This document shows positions 1 through 5,309 of a DNA stretch of 9,636 nt, piece by piece. Every line of letters begins with the position of its first letter. The first letter of the stretch is position 1. The notes beneath the pieces were generated by a model that saw only the letters and a list, made by a program, of their open reading frames with translations, had not been told where the DNA came from and ran no database searches. The stretch covers positions 8,870 to 18,505 of the forward strand of contig MKSH01000075.1 of NCBI GenBank assembly GCA_001898095.1, in the 5' to 3' direction. This stretch comes from Solirubrobacterales bacterium 70-9 (GTDB lineage: Bacteria > Actinomycetota > Thermoleophilia > Solirubrobacterales > 70-9). The position numbers and the translations under genes are program-made.

Positions 1-1364
1 TGCCCAAGATCCAGACCGACCTCGGCTTCTCGCAGTCGAGCCTCGCCTGGGTCATCAACGCCTACCTGATCACCTTCGGCGGCCTGCTGCTGCTGGCGGG
101 ACGGCTCGGCGACCTGCTCGGTCGGCGCGACGTCTTCCTCAGCGGGCTCGTCTTGTTCACCGCCGCATCGCTGGCCTGCGGGCTTGCCGACAGCCAGACC
201 GTGCTGGTCGCGGCCCGCTTCGCCCAAGGCGTCGGCGGCGCGCTCACCTCGGCCGTCATCCTCGGCATGATCGTCACCATGTTCCCCGAGCCCGGGGAGC
301 AGGCGAAGGCGATCGGCGTCTACTCCTTCGTTGCCTCCGCCGGCGGCTCGATCGGCCTCCTCGCCGGCGGCGCGATCACCCAGGCCATCAACTGGCACTG
401 GATTTTCATCGTCAACCTGCCGATCGCGGTGGTGACCGGCGTCCTCGCCCTGCGCTACCTGCAGCGTGACCAGGGCATGGGCTTCTCCAAAGGAGCCGAC
501 CTGCCCGGCGCGGCGTTGATCGTCGGCGCCCTGATGATCGGCGTCTACGCGATCGTCGAGGCCTCCGACTACGGCTGGGCCTCGGCCCACACGCTCGGCT
601 TCGGCGCGGGCGCGGTGGCGCTGCTGATCGGCTTCGTGCTCCGCGAGAGCCGCGCCGCCCAGCCGCTGGTGCCGCTGCGGATCTTCCGCTCGCGGAACCT
701 CACCGGCGCCAACGTCGTGCAGGCGCTGATGGTCGCCGGGATGTACGGGATGTTCTTCCTCGGCGCCCTCTACCTGCAGAAAGTGCTCGGCTTCGACTCG
801 CTCGAGGTCGGCATCGCCTTCCTGCCGGTGACGGCGATCATCGGCACCCTGTCGCTCGGCTTCTCGGCCAAACTGAACATGCGCTTCGGTGCCAAGGCGA
901 CCTTGGTCCCGGGCCTGGTCGCGGTCGGCGCCGGTCTGGCGCTCTTCTCGCAGATCAGCGTCGACGGCAGCTACTGGAGCGAAGTGCTCCCGGCGATGGT
1001 GCTGGTCGGCATCGGCGCCGGCCTCTCCTTCCCCTCGGTGATGACGCTGGCGATGACCGGCGTCCGCCCGGAGGAGGCAGGCCTCGCCTCGGGTCTGGTC
1101 AACACCACGCTCCAGGTGGGAGGCGCCCTCGGCCTCGCCGTGTTGGCCACGCTGTCGACCAACCGCACGACCGATCTGGTCAACAGCGGCGAGGGCAGCC
1201 ACGCGGCCCTGACGAGCGGTTACCAACTCGCTTTCGTCGTCGGCGCAGGCTTGCTGGTCGGCGCGATCGCGGTCGCGCTGGCAGTGATCCGCTCCGGCCC
1301 GACCTCGGCCGAGGCAGTCGCCGCCGCCGAGGCTGAGCCCGCCTTCAGCTCGGAGGCCGCCTAG
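1..1364 (+). CDS. MFS transporter, DHA2 (EmrB/QacA-like) family, 5' end cut by window
   Basis: Proton-coupled efflux permease of the inner membrane; the substrate cannot be told from sequence, but the family exports drugs and other amphipathic compounds. The reading frame is already open at the window edge (first full codon at base 3) and gives 453 visible residues. The opening residues LGFSQSSLAWVINAYLITFG followed by GRLGDLLGRR (visible residues 33-42, MFS motif A) are characteristic of DHA2 proteins, so only roughly 20-30 N-terminal residues are likely missing. A motif C-like stretch (GSIGLLAGG, lacking the usual proline) is followed by NWHWIFIVNLPIAV, the family's WRWIFxxNxPI signature. 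Long hydrophobic segments continue to the end, consistent with 14 helices. The short tail is Ala/Glu-rich. A TTG at 153 lies inside the protein and is not the start. It converges with the methyltransferase across a hairpin. Confidence 0.93.
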   Translation, partial: PKIQTDLGFSQSSLAWVINAYLITFGGLLLLAGRLGDLLGRRDVFLSGLVLFTAASLACGLADSQTVLVAARFAQGVGGALTSAVILGMIVTMFPEPGEQAKAIGVYSFVASAGGSIGLLAGGAITQAINWHWIFIVNLPIAVVTGVLALRYLQRDQGMGFSKGADLPGAALIVGALMIGVYAIVEASDYGWASAHTLGFGAGAVALLIGFVLRESRAAQPLVPLRIFRSRNLTGANVVQALMVAGMYGMFFLGALYLQKVLGFDSLEVGIAFLPVTAIIGTLSLGFSAKLNMRFGAKATLVPGLVAVGAGLALFSQISVDGSYWSEVLPAMVLVGIGAGLSFPSVMTLAMTGVRPEEAGLASGLVNTTLQVGGALGLAVLATLSTNRTTDLVNSGEGSHAALTSGYQLAFVVGAGLLVGAIAVALAVIRSGPTSAEAVAAAEAEPAFSSEAA

Positions 1365-1371
1365 CGATCGA

Positions 1372-1438
1372 AGGGGAAGAGGGGGACCCTGAGCGAACCT
1401 CCCCGCAGTTCGTGAGTGAAGGGTCCCCCTCTTCCCCT
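1372..1438. terminator. Long inverted repeat between convergent genes, candidate bidirectional terminator
   Basis: Arms 1372-1390 (AGGGGAAGAGGGGGACCCT) and 1420-1438 are perfect 19-bp reverse complements. The 29-base loop holds a second stem, CGAAC (1394-1398) with GTTCG (1408-1412). It starts 8 bases after the transporter stop and ends 17 bases before the methyltransferase stop, so it could end transcription from both sides. There is no T-run on either strand, which is common for high-GC actinobacterial terminators. A dispersed REP or MITE-like repeat is an alternative. Confidence 0.6.
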
Positions 1439-1454
1439 CCCCGCCAAGCCGTCC

Positions 1455-2264
1455 CTAAATCGTCCCTTTGAGGCGGGCGATGTAGATGGCCTTGGTGTGA
1501 TCCTCCTCCGACATCGGCTGGTGGGGGATCCCGTCGTGGTGATGGCCGTAGAGCCCCACTAGCTCCAGGTCGGCACCGTCGATCGCGGCGCGCACCTCGG
1601 ACTCCGGGTGGTGACGCTGGCGATGAAGCTCCGGGGGGACTGTCGGCCCGCTGCCGTCGATCGCTTCGAAGGAGAAGCTCGCTTCGGCGATGTCGCCGGG
1701 GCCGAAGGTGCCGTCGACGCGGCCCTCCCAGATCATCCGCCTGCCGTTCATCTCCATCTCGAACTGTTCGGCGAAGAAGCCGCGGTACTGGGTGACCGTG
1801 TTGGAGTCGAAGATCAGCAGGGCGTGGGGGGCCATGTTGGCGGCCATCGCCCGCAGCGCCTGCTCGAGTTCGGCGGCCGTGTGGAGGTAGTTGACCGCGT
1901 CGTCGAGGCAGCAGACGAGGTCGAAGCTGCCGTAGACGGGAAGCTCGCGCATGTCGGCGATCTCGATCCGCACCGCGTTGCCCGCCTTCGCCCGCGCCAG
2001 CTCCGCCATCGAGGGCGAGATGTCGCAGGCGGTCACCTGCCAGCCGTGCTCGAGCATCGGGATGAAGCTCTTGCCGGTGCCGCAGGCGACGTCGAGGACG
2101 GTGTCGCCCTGGAGGCCGTGCGCGGCGCCCAGCTCGAGCAGCTTGCCGATCCAGAGCCGGTAGTCGTGGTGGGCGGTGAAGTCGTCGTAGACCGGGGCGA
2201 TCGCCTCGTAGGCGTGCTCCGCGTGTCGACTGTCCCCTGGCGTCTGTCTGGTTGAGGTCTCCAT
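1455..2264 (-). CDS. Class I SAM-dependent methyltransferase
   Basis: Cytosolic methyltransferase of 269 residues with a Rossmann-type SAM fold; the substrate is not identifiable. Motif I is VLDVACGTG (residues 56-64). The acidic residue expected to bind the SAM ribose is D81 in TACDIS, and D104 in IADMRELP fits the adenine-contact position. FDLVCCLDDAVNYL (from residue 114) is the post-motif region seen in many family-25-type methyltransferases. The N-terminal YEAIAPVYDDFTAHHDY is typical of small-molecule methyltransferases. The C-terminal half, with RQRHHPESEV and a His-rich GLYGHHHDGIPHQ segment, is a beta-rich cap that probably sets specificity. The ATG at 2264 is the only ATG, GTG or TTG between the upstream in-frame stop and the conserved fold. 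It has no good Shine-Dalgarno sequence and directly follows a small predicted hairpin. It is divergent from the sigma-factor gene. Confidence 0.88.
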   Translation of the reverse strand: METSTRQTPGDSRHAEHAYEAIAPVYDDFTAHHDYRLWIGKLLELGAAHGLQGDTVLDVACGTGKSFIPMLEHGWQVTACDISPSMAELARAKAGNAVRIEIADMRELPVYGSFDLVCCLDDAVNYLHTAAELEQALRAMAANMAPHALLIFDSNTVTQYRGFFAEQFEMEMNGRRMIWEGRVDGTFGPGDIAEASFSFEAIDGSGPTVPPELHRQRHHPESEVRAAIDGADLELVGLYGHHHDGIPHQPMSEEDHTKAIYIARLKGTI

Positions 2265-2390
2265 GTCGGTCTGGGACCCCGACCTCGATCAATTGCGTTC
2301 CAAACGATCTATCCGCGTATTCCGCTCATTGTCTTTTTCGTGACGCCGTGGTTCCGATAAGTTCGCGACATCGACTCTCAGAGGGACCAT
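2265..2390. promoter_or_regulatory. AT-richer divergent spacer between methyltransferase and sigma factor
   Basis: By hand count, bases 2291-2400 are about 50% GC against about 70% for the window, so this is the likely site of the outward promoters of both genes. On the plus strand GATAAG (2356-2361) resembles a -10 element, and AGAGGG (2380-2385) is a good Shine-Dalgarno sequence. On the minus strand AAGACA, 18 bases, TAGATC is a weak -35/-10 candidate for the methyltransferase. No matching -35 was found for the plus strand. These calls are weak. Confidence 0.35.
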
Positions 2391-2867
2391 CTGCACGAAA
2401 GTGACGATGGCTGGGAGTGGGGTGAGGCACAAAGGATTTGCCTGCGGCTGGCCTATCGCTATGCGAGTAACCCTTGCGAGGCGGAGGACATCGCGCAGGA
2501 GGCCCTGCTCCGCGCCTGGCGTCGCCGCTCGACCCTGCGCGACTCCGGCAGCCGCAAGCAATGGCTGTCGACGATCGTGCGCAACGAGGCCTTCCGGCAC
2601 TACTCGCGGCCGCGCCCCGATCCGACAGACGAGGTCGACAAGTTCGAATCCGAAGGCGAGGAGCAGGTGGTGGCGACCGTCGATCGCGCCGACCTGCAGG
2701 CGGCGCTGGAGCGGCTCTCCGAGCGCGAGCGCTCGCTGCTGTCGCTGCGCTACGAGGAGGACCTGACCCAGCCCGCGATCGCCGCCCGACTGGGGATCCC
2801 GGAGGGCACGGTGAAAGCCCAGCTGCACCGCGCACGGCTGAAGCTGCGCCGCGCCTACGCCTCCTAG
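2391..2867 (+). CDS. ECF-like RNA polymerase sigma factor (sigma-70 regions 2 and 4), non-standard start
   Basis: Alternative sigma factor that directs RNA polymerase to a specific promoter set; 158 residues if it starts at CTG 2391. Region 2 is clear at about residues 13-75 (LRLAYRYASNPCEAEDIAQE, then LLRAWRRR and KQWLSTIVRNEAFRHY). Region 4 is at about 102-156, with the helix-turn-helix LTQPAIAARLGIPEGTVKAQ followed by LHRARLKLRR. The linker is short and acidic, as in ECF factors without extra domains. The frame opens after a stop at 2358-2360 and contains no ATG, GTG or TTG until GTG 2577, which lies inside region 2 and would destroy it. CTG 2391 is chosen because AGAGGG sits 5 bases upstream; ATC 2370 or ATT 2436 are other unusual options, and a frameshift at the 5' end is possible. 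No anti-sigma gene is adjacent. The identity is secure; the start is not. Confidence 0.78.
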   Translation: MHESDDGWEWGEAQRICLRLAYRYASNPCEAEDIAQEALLRAWRRRSTLRDSGSRKQWLSTIVRNEAFRHYSRPRPDPTDEVDKFESEGEEQVVATVDRADLQAALERLSERERSLLSLRYEEDLTQPAIAARLGIPEGTVKAQLHRARLKLRRAYAS

Positions 2868-2886
2868 CCGGCTCTACCTGTTCGGG

Positions 2887-2941
2887 CGTCCGAGTAACCC
2901 CCTGTACACGGGGGCGAGCCGCGCGGCTTCAAGTTCGGACG
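2887..2941. other. Candidate structured RNA element (three-way junction) or terminator
   Basis: In the 118-base gap between the sigma factor and the first peptidase gene, CGTCCGA (2887-2893) pairs perfectly with TCGGACG (2935-2941). This encloses two smaller stems: CCCCC (2898-2902) with GGGGG (2910-2914) around a 7-base loop, and AGCC with GGCT (2917-2928) around GCGC. It may end the sigma transcript or act as a leader structure for the peptidase genes. I do not recognise it as a known riboswitch. Confidence 0.35.
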
Positions 2942-2985
2942 GCTGGATAAGGACGGCGGGCGGGGGCGCAGCGAGTATTGAGTAC

Positions 2986-3756
2986 GTGAAGACGGCCCCA
3001 CGACAGATCGTCGCGTTCGGCGGAGGCGGGTTCTCGATGGAGTCGGGCAACCCGCTGCTCGACGACTACGTGCTCGGCTTGACGAAGGCGGAGCGGCCAC
3101 GGGTCTGCTTCCTGCCCTCGGCCTCCGGCGACGCCGACCACTACATCGTCCGCTTCTACCGGGCCTTCTCGGCGCACCGCTGCGAGGCCAGCCACATCTC
3201 CCTCTTCCGCCGCGAGCAGGGCCCCGACGACATCCGCCGGCACCTGCTCTCGCAGGACCTGATCTACGTCGGCGGCGGCAGCGTGGTCAGCCTGCTCGGC
3301 GTCTGGAAAGCGCACGGCATCGATGTGATCCTGCGCGAATGCTGGGAAGCGGGGATCATCCTCTGCGGCCTTTCGGCCGGGTCGCTCTGCTGGTTTGCCG
3401 AGGCGGTCACCGGCTTCCCCGGGGCGCCGGCGCGGCTCGAGGGCCTCGGCCTGCTGCCGTTCAGCAACTGCGTCCACTATGAACGCAAGTCGGACCGGCG
3501 CGAGTCCTACCACCGCTTCCTGCGCGAAGGGATGCGGCCGGGGTACGCGGCCGAGGACGGTGCCGCGTTGCACTTCATCGGTGAGCAGCTGAGCCGCGTC
3601 GTCGCCTCCCGCCCGGAGGCGCGCGGTTACCGGCTCGATGTTTCCGGGCAGCGGGTGGTGGAGATGAGGATCGCCACCAATTACCTCGGCGAACGCGGGG
3701 TCGTGCCGGCCCCGCCGTTCCCCGAGGCGCTGTCCACCGCGGTCGCGGCGGCTTAG
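2986..3756 (+). CDS. Peptidase S51 family protein (peptidase E-like), first of tandem pair
   Basis: Predicted cytosolic serine hydrolase of the peptidase E/cyanophycinase superfamily, 256 residues. Family members cleave Asp-X dipeptides, isoaspartyl peptides or cyanophycin; which applies here is open. An N-terminal beta strand and Gly-rich loop (IVAFGGGGFS, residues 8-17) is followed by VCFLPSASGD (40-49), then IYVGGGS (93-99) and the nucleophile elbow GLSAGS with Ser130. His164 in NCVHYE lies 34 residues after the serine, close to the 37-residue spacing of the Ser-His pair in Salmonella peptidase E. I could not place the third (acidic) residue firmly. The GTG start at 2986 puts the first strand at the N-terminus but has only a weak ribosome binding site. 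The stop codon directly abuts the ATG of a paralogue, indicating an operon. No cyanophycin synthetase is nearby, so cyanophycinase is not favoured. Confidence 0.87.
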   Translation: MKTAPRQIVAFGGGGFSMESGNPLLDDYVLGLTKAERPRVCFLPSASGDADHYIVRFYRAFSAHRCEASHISLFRREQGPDDIRRHLLSQDLIYVGGGSVVSLLGVWKAHGIDVILRECWEAGIILCGLSAGSLCWFAEAVTGFPGAPARLEGLGLLPFSNCVHYERKSDRRESYHRFLREGMRPGYAAEDGAALHFIGEQLSRVVASRPEARGYRLDVSGQRVVEMRIATNYLGERGVVPAPPFPEALSTAVAAA

Positions 3757-4605
3757 ATGCCTGGCCTCGACGCCGGGATCGGGGAGAACGGAGCCACCCC
3801 GGGGGAGACGACGCCGGTCCGCCGCATCCTCACCCTCGGCGGCCACGAGTTCTCCTCCCGCCCGCCCGACCGCGCCGTCTGCGAGTTCCTCCTCCGGCTG
3901 GCGACCGAGCGCGGCGGCACGCGGCCGCGGATCTGCATCCTGCCGACCGCCAGCGGCGACACCTCGGACCTGATCTCGAGCTTCTACTCGGCCTTCAACG
4001 ATCGGCCCTGCGAGCCCTCCGACGTCTCCCTCTTCCGCCTCGGCCGGCGGCCGATGGCCCTTCGCGACCACCTGCTCTCGCAGGACCTGATCTACGTCGG
4101 CGGCGGCAGCATGGTGAATCTCCTCGCGGTCTGGGAGGCCCACGGCATCGCCTCGATCCTCGCCCTCGCCTGGCAGCGCGGCATCGTCCTCGCCGGCCAG
4201 AGCGCCGGGGCGATGTGCTGGTTCGAGGCCGGGATCACGACCTCGTCGGGCAAGCCGCTGGAGGCCGCGGGCCTCGGCCTCCTCCACGGCAGCCTCTGCG
4301 TCCACTACAACAACGAGCCCGCCCGTCGCGCCGCCTACCTGGAGGCGGTCGGCAAGGGGATGCCCGCCGGCTACGGCCTCGACGACTACGCCGGCCTCCT
4401 CTGGGAAGGCGAGGACTCGCCCGCCGCCGTCACCGCGCGCCGCGGCGCTCGCGCCTACCGGGTCAGTGCCCGCGACGGCGTCGCGAGCGAGAGCCCGCTC
4501 CCGGCCCGCTTCCTCCCGGCCCCGGCCCCGGCCGCCCTGCGCGAGGACATCGCCGAGTTCCGCCGCATCAAAACGATGCGCCGCCGCGCGGGCTGGCTCG
4601 GGTAA
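3757..4605 (+). CDS. Peptidase S51 family protein (peptidase E-like), second of tandem pair
   Basis: Paralogue of the gene just upstream, 282 residues, same predicted serine-hydrolase fold. The core begins at RRILTLGGHEF (22-32), followed by ICILPTASGD (59-68), IYVGGGS (112-118), nucleophile elbow GQSAGA with Ser149, and His183 in LCVHYN, again 34 residues after the serine. It differs from its partner by a Gly-rich N-terminal extension of about 20 residues, GGHE in place of GGGG in the first loop, GQSAG for GLSAG, and a longer basic C-terminus ending RIKTMRRRAGWLG. The ATG begins on the base after the upstream TAG, with no Shine-Dalgarno sequence, so translation probably depends on termination-reinitiation. 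No other start lies before the conserved core. A 42-base block around the GGGS loop is identical at DNA level to its neighbour. The two could form a heterodimer or have split substrates. Confidence 0.87.
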   Translation: MPGLDAGIGENGATPGETTPVRRILTLGGHEFSSRPPDRAVCEFLLRLATERGGTRPRICILPTASGDTSDLISSFYSAFNDRPCEPSDVSLFRLGRRPMALRDHLLSQDLIYVGGGSMVNLLAVWEAHGIASILALAWQRGIVLAGQSAGAMCWFEAGITTSSGKPLEAAGLGLLHGSLCVHYNNEPARRAAYLEAVGKGMPAGYGLDDYAGLLWEGEDSPAAVTARRGARAYRVSARDGVASESPLPARFLPAPAPAALREDIAEFRRIKTMRRRAGWLG

Positions 4606-4609
4606 GGAT

Positions 4610-4638
4610 CCGGGGGCCCGCCGGGCGCGAGCCCCCGG
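4610..4638. terminator. Hairpin between convergent peptidase and ferritin genes
   Basis: CCGGGGGC (4610-4617) pairs perfectly with GCCCCCGG (4631-4638) around a 13-base GC-rich loop. It begins 5 bases after the second peptidase stop and ends 7 bases before the ferritin stop, in a 40-base convergent gap. A bidirectional terminator is the simplest reading. There is no T-run. Confidence 0.6.
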
Positions 4639-4645
4639 GCGATCG

Positions 4646-5179
4646 CTAGGAGGCCTCGTCGGCGGCGGGGGGCGCGGTCGGGTCGGAGCCCTCCTCGCCG
4701 AGGCTCTCGCGGGCGATGAACTCCTCGGCGAGCAGAAGGTTGTCGCGGGAGCGCTCGACCACGTTCAGCAGGTCTTCCATCAGCGAGACCTCCTCGACCT
4801 GCTCCTTGATGAACCACTGCAGGAACTGCTCGGCGCGGTAGTCCTTCAACTCGCGGGCGAGCTCGAAGAGGGAGAAGATCTCGTCGCTGACCCGCTTCTC
4901 CTGCTCGAGCGACATCTTCACCGGCTCGGAGCCGTCGGCGTAGGTGGTCGGCACCGACTTCACGTCGGGGATTTGGACCTCCTCGCCGACGTCGAGCAGG
5001 TAGCGGATCATCATCATCGCGTGCTCGCGCTCCTCCAGCGCCTGGCGGTAAAAGAAGGCGGCGAGGCGGGGAAGGGTTTCGGCGTCGTAGTAGACGGCGG
5101 CGCCGACGTACTGCTGGGAGGCGCCGAACTCGTTCGAGATCTGCTCGTTGAGGGCGGCGGCGAAAGACTTCTCGGCCAT
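4646..5179 (-). CDS. Non-haem ferritin (FtnA type)
   Basis: Iron-storage protein that oxidises Fe(II) and stores it as a mineral inside a 24-subunit cytosolic shell; 177 residues. The four-helix bundle starts at ALNEQISNEFGASQQYVGAA. Every ferroxidase residue of E. coli FtnA is present at the same number: Glu17, Tyr24, Glu50, His53 and Glu94 for the two main sites and Glu126, Gln127, Glu129, Glu130 for the third-site region (KEQVEE). There is no Met pair in a haem-ligand position that would suggest bacterioferritin. The tail after residue about 155 is acidic and Pro/Ala-rich (GEEGSDPTAPPAADEAS), somewhat longer than usual. ATG 5179 is chosen over an in-frame upstream start because AAAGGAG lies 8 bases before it and residue numbering then matches FtnA exactly. 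No encapsulin gene is adjacent. Upstream iron-box-like repeats suggest control by an IdeR/DtxR repressor-activator. Confidence 0.95.
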   Translation of the reverse strand: MAEKSFAAALNEQISNEFGASQQYVGAAVYYDAETLPRLAAFFYRQALEEREHAMMMIRYLLDVGEEVQIPDVKSVPTTYADGSEPVKMSLEQEKRVSDEIFSLFELARELKDYRAEQFLQWFIKEQVEEVSLMEDLLNVVERSRDNLLLAEEFIARESLGEEGSDPTAPPAADEAS

Positions 5180-5238
5180 CGTTGTGGCTCCTTTTGATCT
5201 GGCGGCTGAGACGAACTCGGTCCAACGTAGCCGAAAGA

Positions 5239-5257
5239 TCAAGTTCGGCTGCCCTAC
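5239..5257 (-). promoter_or_regulatory. Iron-box-like site 2 (IdeR/DtxR type) upstream of ferritin
   Basis: Read on the minus strand, GTAGGGCAGCCGAACTTGA matches the 19-bp IdeR consensus TTAGGTTAGSCTAACCTAA at 13 of 19 positions, counted by hand with S taken as C or G. It lies about 60 bases before the ferritin ATG. Its AGCCGAA core also forms a perfect inverted repeat with AGCCGAA on the plus strand at 5229-5235 (8-base spacer). Confidence 0.4.
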
Positions 5258-5259
5258 AT

Positions 5260-5278
5260 ACGCATTCGGCTTCCCTAA
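5260..5278 (-). promoter_or_regulatory. Iron-box-like site 1 (IdeR/DtxR type) upstream of ferritin
   Basis: Read on the minus strand, TTAGGGAAGCCGAATGCGT shares the left half of the iron box (TTAGG..AGCC) but degenerates on the right; about 11-12 of 19 positions match. It is a direct copy of the downstream site (shared core TAGGGMAGCCGAA), offset by exactly 21 bp, about two helical turns. Tandem iron boxes upstream of a ferritin gene are known for IdeR-activated bfrB in Mycobacterium tuberculosis. Confidence 0.4.
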
Positions 5279-5309
5279 GCGATTTGCAGGGGAAACGCGG
5301 GGCTCGGGG

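Noticed and set aside
1345..2292. Alternative minus-strand frame overlapping the methyltransferase (315 codons)
   Set aside because: Arg/Pro-rich with no SAM-binding motif; the frame ending at 1455 has motif I and a full fold.
2401..2766. ATG/GTG-started plus-strand frame over the sigma factor
   Set aside because: It offers standard starts, but its product lacks regions 2 and 4 and is Arg/Ala/Cys-rich. The sigma domains are in a different frame.
2929..4305. Long open frame antisense to the two peptidase genes (458 codons)
   Set aside because: Its product is a low-complexity Arg/Ala/Glu/Val/Asp mix with no motif, while the opposite strand carries two proteins with complete S51 motifs. Long antisense frames are expected at about 70% GC.
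2986..4605. Cyanophycinase pair
   Set aside because: Same superfamily, but no cyanophycin synthetase or isoaspartyl dipeptidase neighbour, and short single-domain proteins fit peptidase E-like members as well or better.
4646..5179. Encapsulated ferritin or bacterioferritin
   Set aside because: No encapsulin gene or cargo-loading peptide is evident, and the full FtnA-type ferroxidase set with the third-site glutamates fits classical ferritin.
4646..5242. Longer ferritin starting at an in-frame upstream codon at 5242
   Set aside because: The added residues run through the palindromic operator region and lack a ribosome binding site; ATG 5179 has AAAGGAG and gives FtnA-identical residue numbering.
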